The notes under the pieces were generated by a model that saw only the letters and a list, made by a program, of their open reading frames with translations, made no database searches and was not told where the DNA came from. Positions 29,178 through 38,406 of a stretch of 64,000 bases of DNA are shown in pieces. Position numbers and translations under genes: made by a program. Every line of letters starts with the position of its first letter. The first letter of the stretch is position 1. The DNA is taken from positions 3,159,178 through 3,223,177 of the forward strand of contig NZ_JACHJB010000002.1 of assembly GCF_014207745.1 (NCBI RefSeq). The letters are read 5' to 3'. The DNA is from Nonomuraea muscovyensis. Its GTDB lineage: Bacteria > Actinomycetota > Actinomycetes > Streptosporangiales > Streptosporangiaceae.

Positions 29178-29986
29178 GAGACCGGCTGGCCGTGCTCGGC
29201 GCGGCGCTCATCGTGGTCGTCGTGCTGGCCGCCGTCTTCGCGCCCTGGCTGGCGCCGTACCCGCCCGACGAGCCGGACCCGGTCAACGCGCTGCTGCCGC
29301 CCAGCCCCGCGCACTGGTTCGGCACCGACACGGCGGGCCGCGACGTGCTCACGCGGGTCCTGTACGGCGGGCGGACGTCGCTGTTCATCGCCGCTGCCGT
29401 GCTCGGCGTGGCGGCCACCGCCGGCGTCCTGCTCGGCGTGGTCGCCGGGTACGCCGGGGGCTGGGTCAGGGACGTGATCATGCGGGTGACGGACGTGTTC
29501 CTGGCGTTCCCGGCGCTGCTGCTGTCGCTGGCGCTGGCCGTGGTGCTGCAGCCGGGCGTGACCACCGTGATCGTGGCCATCGCGGTCACCTGGTGGCCCT
29601 GGTACGCGCGCCTGGCGGCCTCCGTCGCCGCCTCGGTCGCCACCCGTCCCTACGTGGACGCCGCCCGCTGCCTGGGCGTCCCGGCGCCGCTGATCGTGCT
29701 GCGGCACGTCCTGCCGAACTCCCTCACCCCCGTGCTGGTCCAGCTCTCCATGGACGCGGGCGGGGTGATCCTGACCGCGGCGGCGCTGTCGTACCTGGGG
29801 CTGGGCGCGCAGGAGCCGACCGCGGAGTGGGGGCTGATGGTGCAGCAGAGCCAGACCTTGTTCACGACGAACTGGTGGGTCGTCACCTTCCCCGGGCTGG
29901 CGATCATGGTGACGGCGTTCGCGTTCAACCTCCTCGGCGAGGGACTGCGCGACGCGCTCGATCCGCGCAGGGTGGTGGTCAGGTGA
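29174..29986 (+). CDS. Peptide-type ABC importer permease (DppC-like)
   Basis: A 270-residue permease. The signature HWFGTDTAGRDVLTRVLYGG is diagnostic of DppC/OppC proteins, and the coupling region DAARCLGVPAPLIVLRHVLPN follows. It has about six membrane helices. The GTG start overlaps the upstream stop, and its own stop overlaps the ATPase start (GTGA), so the operon is tightly coupled. Confidence 0.93.
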   Translation: MRDRLAVLGAALIVVVVLAAVFAPWLAPYPPDEPDPVNALLPPSPAHWFGTDTAGRDVLTRVLYGGRTSLFIAAAVLGVAATAGVLLGVVAGYAGGWVRDVIMRVTDVFLAFPALLLSLALAVVLQPGVTTVIVAIAVTWWPWYARLAASVAASVATRPYVDAARCLGVPAPLIVLRHVLPNSLTPVLVQLSMDAGGVILTAAALSYLGLGAQEPTAEWGLMVQQSQTLFTTNWWVVTFPGLAIMVTAFAFNLLGEGLRDALDPRRVVVR

Positions 29987-30732
29987 TCGAGGTGCGCGAC
30001 CTTCAGGTGAGCTACGGCGAGCGGACCGTCGCCCGCGTCCCCGAGCTGGACGTGCGGGCGGGGGAATGCGTGGCGATCGTGGGGGAAAGCGGGTCGGGCA
30101 AGTCGACCACCCTGCTGTCGCTGCTGGGCCTGACCGAGGGCGCCCGCGTCTCGGGCAGCGTGCGCGTCTGCGGCGTGGACGTGCTGCGGGCCCCCGAGCG
30201 GCGGCTGCGTGAGCTGCGGGGCGCGCGGGTGGCGCTGGTCATGCAGTCGCCGCAGGCCGCACTCAACCCCACCACCCGCCTCGGCGTGCTCATGCGGCGC
30301 GCGCTCAGGCTGCACGGCGTGGCGGCGGGCGAGCGGGCCCTGGCGGCGGTCTGCGCGCGGGCCGCCGAGGCGGTCATGCTGGACCCGGCGATCCTGCGCC
30401 GCTACCCGCACGAGATCTCGGGCGGGCAGGCGCAGCGGTTCGCGATCGCGCTGGCCATCGCACTCGGCGCGCAGGTGATCCTGGCCGACGAGCCCACCAG
30501 CGCCCTCGACGTGACCGTGCAGGCCGAGGTGGTCGGGGTGCTGCGGCGGCTGCGCGAGGAGCGGGGGCTGGCGCTGCTGCTGGTCTCGCACGACCTCGCC
30601 CTGGTCTCCACGATCGCCGACCGGGTGCTCGTCATGAGGGAGGGCGAGGTCGTGGAGGCCGGCCCGGCCGCCGAGGTGCTGGCGCGGCCGTCCCACCCGT
30701 ACACGCGCGAACTGCTGGAGGCGCTGCCGTGA
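29983..30732 (+). CDS. Peptide-type ABC importer ATPase (DppD-like)
   Basis: A 249-residue ATPase. Walker A is GESGSGKST, the signature ISGGQAQRFAIALA, Walker B ILADEPTSALD, and the H-loop SHDLALV. It ends with the PSHPYTRELLEALP stretch typical of this family but lacks the long C-terminal oligopeptide domain and its cysteines. GTG 29983 is fixed by the 4-base overlap with the permease. It should pair with the next ATPase. Confidence 0.93.
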   Translation: MIEVRDLQVSYGERTVARVPELDVRAGECVAIVGESGSGKSTTLLSLLGLTEGARVSGSVRVCGVDVLRAPERRLRELRGARVALVMQSPQAALNPTTRLGVLMRRALRLHGVAAGERALAAVCARAAEAVMLDPAILRRYPHEISGGQAQRFAIALAIALGAQVILADEPTSALDVTVQAEVVGVLRRLREERGLALLLVSHDLALVSTIADRVLVMREGEVVEAGPAAEVLARPSHPYTRELLEALP

Positions 30733-31601
30733 CCCTGCTCAGGGCCGAGGAGGTGACGCTCGGGTACGGCCGCACGCCCGTCGTCCGCGACGTCACCCTC
30801 GACATCACCGGAGGCGGGGTCGGCCTGATCGGCGAGAGCGGGTCGGGCAAGACCACGCTGGCGCGGGCGTTCCTCGGCCTCCTCACCCCCGTGTCAGGAA
30901 ACATCTGGTACGGCGACCAGAACCTGAGAAAAGCTGACATGAGGCGCTTCCGCAGGGAGGTGCAGCCCGTCTTCCAGGCCGAGTCGCTCGACCCGCGGAT
31001 GCGCGTCGGCGCGTCGATCGCCGAGGGCCTGCCCAGAGGCGCCCGCGACCGCGTCCCGCAGCTGCTGGAACGGGTCGGGCTGGCGGCCGGCCTGGCCGGC
31101 AGGAGGCCGCACGAGCTCTCCGGCGGGCAGCGCCAGCGCGTGGTGATCGCCCGCGCGCTGGCGGTGGAACCCCGGCTGCTGATCCTGGACGAGCCCACCA
31201 GCGCCCTCGACGTGACCGTGCAGGCCAGGATCCTCGACCTGCTGGCCGGGCTCGGCACCGAGCGGCTGCTCATCACGCACGACCTGGCCGTGGTGGGCCG
31301 GCTCTGCCGCACCGCGCACGTGCTGTTCGCCGGACGTGTCGTGGAGTCGGGTCCCACCGCCGAGTTGCTCGCGCGGCCGGCCCACCCGTACACGCTCGCG
31401 CTGCGCGACGCCGTGCCGAAGCTGGGAGGGGAGCCGCCTCGGGCCCGCGGCCGCACCGAGGCGCGGGCGGCGGGGACCGGGTGCCCGTTCCGGTCGCGCT
31501 GCCCGATGGCCGTACCGGAGTGCGAGCGGGCGCCCGAGCTGCGCGACCTGGGAGATGAGCGCCGGGTGGCCTGCCACCGCGCGGCGGACCTGACCGCCTG
31601 A
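30729..31601 (+). CDS. Peptide-type ABC importer ATPase (DppF-like)
   Basis: A 290-residue ATPase. Walker A is GESGSGKTT, the signature LSGGQRQRVVIARA, and Walker B LLILDEPTSALD. It keeps the C-terminal oligopeptide/dipeptide domain with its cysteine cluster (TGCPFRSRCPMAVPECE and later VACHRA), which can hold an iron-sulfur cluster in relatives. It overlaps the DppD-like gene by 4 bases and ends the operon. Confidence 0.93.
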   Translation: MTLLRAEEVTLGYGRTPVVRDVTLDITGGGVGLIGESGSGKTTLARAFLGLLTPVSGNIWYGDQNLRKADMRRFRREVQPVFQAESLDPRMRVGASIAEGLPRGARDRVPQLLERVGLAAGLAGRRPHELSGGQRQRVVIARALAVEPRLLILDEPTSALDVTVQARILDLLAGLGTERLLITHDLAVVGRLCRTAHVLFAGRVVESGPTAELLARPAHPYTLALRDAVPKLGGEPPRARGRTEARAAGTGCPFRSRCPMAVPECERAPELRDLGDERRVACHRAADLTA

Positions 31602-31654
31602 CCGCCTGGCCGGGGCCCGGCGGCGGGCGGGCCGCCACCGGGTCACAGCCGGGG

Positions 31655-32011
31655 TCACAGGGCCTTGAGGCCGCTGATCACCTCCAGCAGCACGCTGGCG
31701 GACGGCGCGGGCGGCGGCAGCTCCACCTGGACGAGCTGCTGCTGGTGCAGGTCGCCGACCAGCACCCGGACCACGCCGATGGGCAGGTTGAGCTCGGCCG
31801 CCACATCGACGAGCCGGGTCGGCGTGGTGCACTTCTGCAGGATGATCAGGTGTTCGGGGCCGAGCCCGACGGGCGGGGTGAGGCCGCCGGCCGTGATGAT
31901 CACCGCGATGAGGTCGATGGCCTCGCTCGCGGGCACGGTCCGGCCCTTGGTCAGCAGATAGGCCGGGACGATCGGACCGGCGTCCTCGTCCAGCCAGCGC
32001 TCGTCACTCAC
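31655..32011 (-). CDS. DUF742 protein (conservon CvnC-like)
   Basis: A 118-residue protein of the DUF742 family, with a winged-helix-like middle (IILQKCTTPTRLVDVAAELNLPIGVVRVLVGDL) and the typical C-terminal hydrophobic segment VLLEVISGLKAL. In Streptomyces conservons it works with a sensor kinase, a roadblock protein and a small GTPase. Here it overlaps the kinase gene by 8 bases, but roadblock and GTPase genes are absent, so this is a reduced conservon. Confidence 0.9.
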   Translation of the reverse strand: MSDERWLDEDAGPIVPAYLLTKGRTVPASEAIDLIAVIITAGGLTPPVGLGPEHLIILQKCTTPTRLVDVAAELNLPIGVVRVLVGDLHQQQLVQVELPPPAPSASVLLEVISGLKAL

Positions 32012-33902
32012 CCTGCACCACCCGCATCGGACGGACGGGTTCCTTCGGACGGTCCTCCGGCTCGGCCGGCGGATCGCTCACGTGTTCTGCCGGGATCAGC
32101 ACGATGGCAGTGGTCCCTCCATATGGTGAACCGCGCAGTGTCACGCGGATGTCATGCCTGGCGGCCAGGCGGGAGACGACGAAGAGGCCGAGCCGATCGC
32201 TGTCGGCCAGGTCGAACTCCGGCGGGCTGGCCAGCCGCTCGTTGAGGCCGGCCAGTTCCTCGGCGCCTATCCCGAGACCGCGGTCCTCCACCTCGAAGGC
32301 GAAGCCGCGGGCCGTCTCCTCGCCGCGCACCTGGACCGGGGTGTGCGGCGGCGAGTAGACGGTGGCGTTCTCGATCAACTCGGCTATCAGGTGTATCACG
32401 TCACCGACGACCGGGCCGGCCAGGCGCTGGCCGGGCATCGGCTCGACGATGACCCGCTGGTAGTCCTCGACCTCGGCCGACGCGCCCCGGGCCACGTCGA
32501 GCATCGGCACGGGCTTGCTCCAGCCGCGGCCCGGCGTCGCGCCCGACAGGATGATCAGGCCCTCCGCGTGGCGCCGCATGCGGGTGGTCAGGTGGTCCAG
32601 CCGGAACAGGTCGTCCAGGGCCTCCGGGTCGGTGGCCCGGTGCTGCATGTCCTCCAGTTGGATGCGCTGGCGGTGCAGCAGGGTCTGGCTGCGCCGCGCC
32701 AGGTTGCGGAAGACGTGGCCGACGCCCTCGCGCAGCTGCGCCTGGCCGACCGCCGCCTCCACGGCCGTCTGCTGGACGGTCGAGAAGGCCTGCCCCACGT
32801 CGCCGATCTCGGCGGTGGTGGTGGCCACCGACAGCTCGGGCACCTCGACCGTCTCCCCCCGGCGCAGCTTCTCCACGACCTGCGGCAGCCGCTTGGTGGC
32901 CACCTCCAGCGCGGCCTCGCGCAGCGCCCCCAGTTCCTTCGACAACCGGGTGCCCATCCGCAGCGAGAACACGATCGACACGATCACCAGCACGAAACAG
33001 GTGCCGGCCAGCACGAACGCCCGCCACAGCACCGCGTCGGCCACCGGCTCCGCCCGCTCGGTGAGCAGCGCGCCGGCCTGCGCCTGCGCCTCCTGGAACG
33101 AGGTGTTGAACGCCTCGCTCGCCGGCAGCCACGACCGTGGCGCGCCGCCGGCGATGATCTGGTCCTCCATCAGCCGCAGCCGCTGGTAACCGGGCGAGGT
33201 GATCAGCGAGACCTGGGCCTCGCGCAGTCCCGGGTCCAGCTCGCCCAGCGCCTGGTCGACGAGGAAGCGCCGGTTGCCGACGAGCTGAGTGAACAGGCGG
33301 CGCTCGGGGGCCGTGGTCGGCCCGGCGGCGATGGCCTGCTCGCGGCTCAGCAGCTCCCGGGCGTACCCGAGGTCGATGACGACACGCGACTGCTCGTACA
33401 GGGGGATGTCGTCGATGAACGCGACACGCTTGTGCAGGCCGAACAGCGCGTCGGTGATCGCGTTGTACGCCTCGATCACCTGCAGCCGGCCGGACAGGCC
33501 CGTGTCGATGTCACCCCTGATGGCATCCAGCCTGTGCACCTGCGTCAGCACCACGTCGACCTGCGTGCGGATCGCCTCCGAGGTGTGCATCGAACGGGCG
33601 GACAGTTGCCTGAACCGCTCGTCGGCCGCGTCGGTGCGGGCGCGCTGGGCGGCGAGGTTCTGCACGACGGTGGTGCTCTTGTCGCGCAGCAGTTTCACCG
33701 AGACCAGTCGCTCGCGCTGGAGCTCGGTGGTGAGCTGGTCGGCGGGGTGACGGAGGTTCGTCCAGAGCGTCTTGTACTGCCGCAACTCCAAGCTCTCGCT
33801 CGCCGTGACGGCGGTGATGACACCCCACAACACCACCATCGAGGCGAGCGGAACCAGCAGCAGGCCGATGATCTTCAGGCGGATCGTGCGGCTGCGACCC
33901 AT
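32004..33902 (-). CDS. Sensor histidine kinase-like ATPase (conservon CvnA-like)
   Basis: A 632-residue membrane protein. The first helix covers residues 8-30. A nitrate/sulfonate-type helical sensor domain lies outside (about 31-325), then a second helix (LWRAFVLAGTCFVLVIVSIVF) and a HAMP-like linker. The kinase core starts LRRGVGHVFRNLARRSQTLLHRQ-like (the phosphoacceptor His is not typical) and ends in an HATPase domain with LIAELIENATVYSPP and DRGLGIG. ATG 33902 follows GGAAGAGG. Conservon kinases act with DUF742 and roadblock proteins; only the former follows. Confidence 0.88.
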   Translation of the reverse strand: MGRSRTIRLKIIGLLLVPLASMVVLWGVITAVTASESLELRQYKTLWTNLRHPADQLTTELQRERLVSVKLLRDKSTTVVQNLAAQRARTDAADERFRQLSARSMHTSEAIRTQVDVVLTQVHRLDAIRGDIDTGLSGRLQVIEAYNAITDALFGLHKRVAFIDDIPLYEQSRVVIDLGYARELLSREQAIAAGPTTAPERRLFTQLVGNRRFLVDQALGELDPGLREAQVSLITSPGYQRLRLMEDQIIAGGAPRSWLPASEAFNTSFQEAQAQAGALLTERAEPVADAVLWRAFVLAGTCFVLVIVSIVFSLRMGTRLSKELGALREAALEVATKRLPQVVEKLRRGETVEVPELSVATTTAEIGDVGQAFSTVQQTAVEAAVGQAQLREGVGHVFRNLARRSQTLLHRQRIQLEDMQHRATDPEALDDLFRLDHLTTRMRRHAEGLIILSGATPGRGWSKPVPMLDVARGASAEVEDYQRVIVEPMPGQRLAGPVVGDVIHLIAELIENATVYSPPHTPVQVRGEETARGFAFEVEDRGLGIGAEELAGLNERLASPPEFDLADSDRLGLFVVSRLAARHDIRVTLRGSPYGGTTAIVLIPAEHVSDPPAEPEDRPKEPVRPMRVVQGE

Positions 33903-34065
33903 GGCACCTCTTCCGGTCGGTCCCCTGCTGGTGAACCCCGGACGGGACAACGCACGAGAATAGCAATTCGATCTCTGGAAGTCCTAATTTTTCGGGACTT
34001 TTGAGCTTGTGGCGTTGATCATCTAGTAGGTTTCCGGCGTACGTCCATCACAGAGGGAGAGAGCG

Positions 34066-35628
34066 TTGCGCCGTCGACTCGCAGCGGCCGCCGCCTTGCT
34101 GCTCTCCCTCGCGGCGTGTTCGGCCCCCGCCCAGGTACAGCAGGCCCCCCGCGGCGAGTCGGCGTTCGTCATCGTGCAGAACCTGGACGTCGTCACCGAC
34201 TGGGACCCCGCCACCTCCTACTCCAACGAGATCATCGCCTTCCAGAACGTCTACGAGACCCTCACCTTCTGGAACCCGGTGACCGGCAAGGCCGCCCCCC
34301 GGCTCGCCACGTCCTGGCGGTCGTCGGCCGACGGCCGGTCGTGGACGTTCACCCTCCGCCCCGGCGTCACCTTCCACACCGGCAGACCCCTCGACGCGTC
34401 GGCCGTCAAGGCGTCGATCGAGCGCACGATGAAGCTCGGCGGCGGCGCCGCCTACATCTGGGACGCCGTCTCCGGCATCAGGGCCGAGGACCCGGTCACC
34501 GTCACCTTCTCGCTGAAGTACGCCGTACCGCTCGACCTGGTCGCCTCCGCCGGCTACGCCGCCTACGTCTACGACACCCGGGCCGCCGGCGACCTGCGCG
34601 GCTGGCTCCGGGGCGGCAGGGACGCCGGCTCCGGGCCGTACACCGTGGCGTCCTGGAGCAAGGGCAAGGAGGACGAGCTCACCCTGCGGGCCTACGACGG
34701 CTACTGGGGCGGGTGGGCCGGCCCGCACTACCGGACGGTCAAGTACCGCGTCGTGCCCGACCCGGACCGCGCCTGGCGGATGCTGCTGCGCGGCGAGGCC
34801 GGGTTCGTCGAACGCCTCAACCCCCGCCTGTACGCCCGGGCCACGAGGACGCCGGGCGTGCGCACCTCGCAGCGGCCGTCGTTCCAGACCGCGATGCTGC
34901 TGTTCAACACCGCGAGCGGGCCGATGGCCGACGTGCGGGTACGGCGCGCGGTGCAGAAGGCCGTCGACTACCGCGGCATCGTCAAGATGCTCAGGGGCGC
35001 CGTCTCACCCGCCAGCGGCATCGTGCCCGAGGGCCTGATCGGGCACGTCCCCGACCGGGTGCCGAGGCAGGACCTCGCGGGCGCCGAGCGGCTGCTCCGG
35101 CGCGCGGGGTACGGCCCCGGCGGCAGGCCGCTGCGGCTGAGCGTCACCTACGCCGAGGGCGACACCGACCAGCGGCTGCTCGTCAACCGGCTGGCCATTG
35201 CGCTCAAGCCGCTCAACGTCACACTGGAGATCCAGGCCATGCCGTGGACCGCCCAGTGGGACCGCGGCAAGAAGCGCGGCCAGGACGTCTTCGTCATGTA
35301 CTGGTGGCCCGACTACGCCGACGGCTACTCGTGGTTCGGCAACGTCTTCCGCAGCCAGAACCCGACCGTCTTCAACCTGACCTACCTCAAGGACCCGGCC
35401 ACCGACACGCTCATCGACACGCTGCCCCAGCTCACCGTCAGCGACCGGACCGCCGCCGAGCGCGCCTTCGCCGAGGCCACCGACCGCGTGCTCGACCGGC
35501 ACGCCGCCGCGGCGCTGCCCTGGGTGGTCAACTACCAGCGGGCCTACCTCGGCGGGGTCCAGGGCTACGACGACAACCCGGCCTATCCGGACGTGGTCTT
35601 CGTCTACGGGTTGCGGCCCTCGGGCTGA
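34066..35628 (+). CDS. Orphan peptide-type ABC substrate-binding lipoprotein
   Basis: A 520-residue family 5 solute-binding lipoprotein with lipobox LAAC at Cys19. It is a clear paralogue of the protein at 26520: shared blocks include NLDVVTDWDPA, SYSNEIIA, AAYIWD and GQDVFVMYWWPDYADGYSWF. The TTG start follows GGGAGAG. No permease or ATPase genes accompany it, so it probably feeds the importer at 28149-31601. The conservon pair sits between the two copies on the opposite strand, suggesting duplication followed by insertion or rearrangement. Confidence 0.92.
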   Translation: MRRRLAAAAALLLSLAACSAPAQVQQAPRGESAFVIVQNLDVVTDWDPATSYSNEIIAFQNVYETLTFWNPVTGKAAPRLATSWRSSADGRSWTFTLRPGVTFHTGRPLDASAVKASIERTMKLGGGAAYIWDAVSGIRAEDPVTVTFSLKYAVPLDLVASAGYAAYVYDTRAAGDLRGWLRGGRDAGSGPYTVASWSKGKEDELTLRAYDGYWGGWAGPHYRTVKYRVVPDPDRAWRMLLRGEAGFVERLNPRLYARATRTPGVRTSQRPSFQTAMLLFNTASGPMADVRVRRAVQKAVDYRGIVKMLRGAVSPASGIVPEGLIGHVPDRVPRQDLAGAERLLRRAGYGPGGRPLRLSVTYAEGDTDQRLLVNRLAIALKPLNVTLEIQAMPWTAQWDRGKKRGQDVFVMYWWPDYADGYSWFGNVFRSQNPTVFNLTYLKDPATDTLIDTLPQLTVSDRTAAERAFAEATDRVLDRHAAAALPWVVNYQRAYLGGVQGYDDNPAYPDVVFVYGLRPSG

Positions 35629-35771
35629 CGCTCCTCCAGGCGCTCGCGCAGCCGTACCCTGATCTCCTCGGGGGTGTAGGCGCGACGGCGCCGCTCCGCC
35701 CGCGCGATCGCCACGCCCGTCGCCGCGACCCCCGCCACCCCGGCCAGCCCGAGTATCTTCCACCAACGCAT
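35604..35771 (-). CDS. Small membrane protein, 55 residues
   Basis: An ATG-started 55-residue frame. It has one hydrophobic helix at residues 5-23 (KILGLAGVAGVAATGVAIA), followed by a strongly basic RAERRRRAYTPEEIRVRLRERLEE helix, so it is probably anchored in the membrane with a cytoplasmic amphipathic tail. The codon pattern and composition look like a real gene. It overlaps the end of the lipoprotein gene by 25 bp and is divergent from the next gene by 18 bp. Function unknown. Confidence 0.65.
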   Translation of the reverse strand: MRWWKILGLAGVAGVAATGVAIARAERRRRAYTPEEIRVRLRERLEERQPEGRNP

Positions 35772-35789
35772 GTGCCTAGGCTAGCGAGC

Positions 35790-36467
35790 GTGCTGACTCT
35801 CGATGAGGCCGTCGAGCTGACCCGGACCGGAGACCTGTGGGTGTTCCGGGGCCGCTCCGTGCCCGACCGCGCGATCCAGACGATGACCAACAGCCCGGTC
35901 AACCACGTGGGCATGGCCATCGTCGTCGAGGACCTGCCGCCGATGATGTGGCACGCAGAGCTCGGCAAGTCGCTGCTCGACCTGTGGTCGGGCACCCACC
36001 GGCGCGGCGTGCAACTGCACGACCTGCGCGACGCGGTGACGGTGTGGGCCAACCGCTACGGCCAGCGCGGCTGGCTGCGCCAGCTCGAACCCCAGGCCAC
36101 GCCCGAGATGGAGGACGCCGCGCTGCGCACGGTCGCCCGGCTGGACGGCACCCCGTTCCCCAGCACGGCCCGCCTGGCCGCCCGCTGGGCGCGCGGCCGC
36201 GTCCCCAAGGTGCGTCTCCCGCTGCGGCTTCCGCTGCGGCTTCCCCTGGCGCGTCGCCAGGCGGAGGAGCGCGCCCTGGAGAGCGCCTACTGCGCCGAGG
36301 TCGTCGCCCTCACCTACGAGGAGATGGGCCTGCTGCCCGCCGGTCGCCGGCCCAACTGGTACGACCCGGGCAGGTTCTGGAGCGGCGACTCCCTCGACCT
36401 GCTGGGCGGCCACAAGCTCGGCAACGAGATCACCGTGGGAGTGGAGCGCTCCGGCCCGGCGGCATGA
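35790..36467 (+). CDS. Permuted NlpC/P60 (YiiX-like) cysteine hydrolase
   Basis: A 225-residue protein. It shows the permuted papain-like order: a His in NSPVNHVGMAIV near residue 43 and the Cys in ESAYCAEVVALTYEEMG near residue 173. No signal peptide is evident. YiiX/YebB-like members are amidases or lipid hydrolases. An LPLR repeat made of near-identical codons lies just before the Cys segment. GTG 35790 is the first start of the domain. The neighbouring small membrane gene is divergent. Confidence 0.72.
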   Translation: MLTLDEAVELTRTGDLWVFRGRSVPDRAIQTMTNSPVNHVGMAIVVEDLPPMMWHAELGKSLLDLWSGTHRRGVQLHDLRDAVTVWANRYGQRGWLRQLEPQATPEMEDAALRTVARLDGTPFPSTARLAARWARGRVPKVRLPLRLPLRLPLARRQAEERALESAYCAEVVALTYEEMGLLPAGRRPNWYDPGRFWSGDSLDLLGGHKLGNEITVGVERSGPAA

Positions 36468-36545
36468 CGTCGTTCACTCCCGCTCCCCCACCGCTTCCTG
36501 ACCCTTCCCGGCGGCCTGCGTCCCGTGCCGCCCGGACGACCCCGC

Positions 36546-37487
36546 CTACCGGCGCCTGCCGAGAGACCAGGCGGCGGCCACCGCGAGGCCGGCCGCGGCC
36601 AGGCTCACCACCCGGGTGAGCCGCACCGCCCGACGGATGTCCCGCACCTCCGGCTTGCGGCCGTCGCCCATCTCGGGACGGTGCTCGGTGCGGCCCGCGT
36701 AGACGTTCACGCCGCCCAGCGTGACGTCCAGCGCTCCGGCGAACGCCGCCTCGCACCGGCCCGCGTTCGGGCTGGGGTGCCGGTGGCCGTCCCTGGCGAG
36801 CACGGCCAGCGCCCGGCGCCGGTCGGGGGCGGCGGCCACGGTCAGCAGGCCCGTGATCTGGGCCGGGACGAAGTTCGCCACGTCGTCCAGCCGCGCCGCC
36901 GCCCAGCCGAATCTCTCGTACCGGGGCGAACGGTGCCCCACCATCGCGTCCAGCGTGTTGATCGCCCGGTAGGCCAGCAGGCCCGGGACACCGGCCAGCG
37001 CCCCCCAGAAGAGCGGCGCCACGACGGCGTCGGAGGTGTTCTCGGCCAGCGACTCCACGGTGGCGCGGGCCAGCTCGGGCGCCTCCAGCGCCGACGGGTC
37101 ACGCCCGCACAGGTGAGGCAGCCTGGCCCGGGCCCGGGCCAGGTCGCCGCCCTCCAGCGCTCCGGCCAGGTACGCGCCCTCCCGGGCGAGGGTGGTGCCG
37201 CCCAGCACCGCCCAGGTGGCCGCGGCGGTCAGCGCGGCGTGCGCCACGGGATGCCGTACGCGCTCGGCCGCCAGGCCTATCCCGGTGGCGCCGCCCACGC
37301 ACACGAGCACGTGGAGCACGCCGTTCGGGCGCGCGTCACCGTACAGGCGCCGCTCGACCCCGGCGGCCGCCCGGCCGAACAACGCGACGGGATGCCCGGC
37401 GCGGGGATCGGCGATGAGCGCGTCGAGCAGCACCCCGGCCGCGACGCCCGCGGCCCGCGAGCGGGCCCGCTCAGACCAGATGGACAC
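36546..37487 (-). CDS. cbiB: Adenosylcobinamide-phosphate synthase
   Basis: A 313-residue membrane protein of the CbiB/CobD family, which attaches the aminopropanol arm to adenosyl-cobyric acid. Signatures are DALIADPRAGHPVALFGR at the N-terminus, SLAENTSDAVVAPLFW, and AYRAINTLDAMVGHRSPRYERFG. The HPSPNAGRCEAAFAGAL motif is also present. It has several membrane helices. The GTG start at 37487 overlaps the upstream kinase gene by 17 bp, so the two are co-expressed. It acts one step after the CobQ enzyme encoded at 8.6-10.1 kb. Confidence 0.95.
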   Translation of the reverse strand: MSIWSERARSRAAGVAAGVLLDALIADPRAGHPVALFGRAAAGVERRLYGDARPNGVLHVLVCVGGATGIGLAAERVRHPVAHAALTAAATWAVLGGTTLAREGAYLAGALEGGDLARARARLPHLCGRDPSALEAPELARATVESLAENTSDAVVAPLFWGALAGVPGLLAYRAINTLDAMVGHRSPRYERFGWAAARLDDVANFVPAQITGLLTVAAAPDRRRALAVLARDGHRHPSPNAGRCEAAFAGALDVTLGGVNVYAGRTEHRPEMGDGRKPEVRDIRRAVRLTRVVSLAAAGLAVAAAWSLGRRR

Positions 37488-38253
37488 GGAGCTCCTCCTC
37501 GTGCGTGTCCAGCCACGCGGCGGCCCGGCGGATGCGCTGCCCGGCGCCCTGCGCCCACATCCTGGCCCAGCCGCCGCCGGTCGCCGCCCGGGTGCGCATC
37601 ACGTCGTACGAACGGTGGAAGCGCAGCCGGGCCAGCTCCAGCAGCCGCCGCCGGTCGCGGGGCGGCACGCCGTACGCGTCGCAGAACAACCGCAGCCGCG
37701 CGCCCACGTCCAGCCCGCGCAACAGCGGATGACGGTCGACCGGGTCGGCGATGGGCGCCCAGTGGCGCAGCGCGGTGACCACGTCGAACAGCCGCGTCGT
37801 CGGCCGCGCCAGGTCGAAGTCGATCAGCGCGGCGGCCCGGCCGTCCCGGAACACCACGTTGTCCGGCGTCACGTCGCAGTGCCCGACGACCTCCGGCGGC
37901 GCGTCGTCGTTCGACCCGGCCTGCCACCCGCCCCGCGCCAGCGGGAACCCGGCGGTCGCGCCGTGGAAGTCCCGCAGCAGCCCCGCCACGCCCGCCAGCG
38001 CGTCGTCCGTGACGACCGCCGCCCGCAACCCCGTCGTCCCCGGCAGGTACGTGAGAATCTCCCGCCCCAGCTCGTCCACACCCACCACACGCGGCGCCCC
38101 CTCGAAACCAGCGGCTTCGAGATGGCGGAGCAGGGCGTGCACGGCAGGGGTGAACGGGCCGACGGGCCTGCGCACGGTGTCACCGACACGCACCACCCCG
38201 TCTGTCACGTCCCCGCCCTGAAGAGGGATCTCATGGAGGAGCGTCGCGACCAT
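37471..38253 (-). CDS. Aminoglycoside-phosphotransferase-like kinase
   Basis: A 260-residue APH/choline-kinase fold protein. The Brenner-type catalytic motif is GHCDVTPDNVVFRDG and the metal-binding motif LIDFDLARP; the C-terminus is helical. ATG 38253 is chosen by domain start; an upstream in-frame ATG at 38274 is possible. Substrates in this family range from antibiotics to small alcohols. It overlaps cbiB, but a kinase step in cobalamin synthesis at this point is not established for this family, so the link is only positional. Confidence 0.82.
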   Translation of the reverse strand: MVATLLHEIPLQGGDVTDGVVRVGDTVRRPVGPFTPAVHALLRHLEAAGFEGAPRVVGVDELGREILTYLPGTTGLRAAVVTDDALAGVAGLLRDFHGATAGFPLARGGWQAGSNDDAPPEVVGHCDVTPDNVVFRDGRAAALIDFDLARPTTRLFDVVTALRHWAPIADPVDRHPLLRGLDVGARLRLFCDAYGVPPRDRRRLLELARLRFHRSYDVMRTRAATGGGWARMWAQGAGQRIRRAAAWLDTHEEELRVHLV

Positions 38254-38406
38254 GCCAAGACACCTTAGCCCCATATGTACGGCCCTCGCCTGGCGTTTCC
38301 GCCGACCGTAACCCCCCGTACACCGACCGGCTCCGCGCGCGTGGCACGCTGTCCCGGTGAAAACGTGTGCGTGACACGTCGCCGGATCATGCACAATAAG
38401 GCGGGA

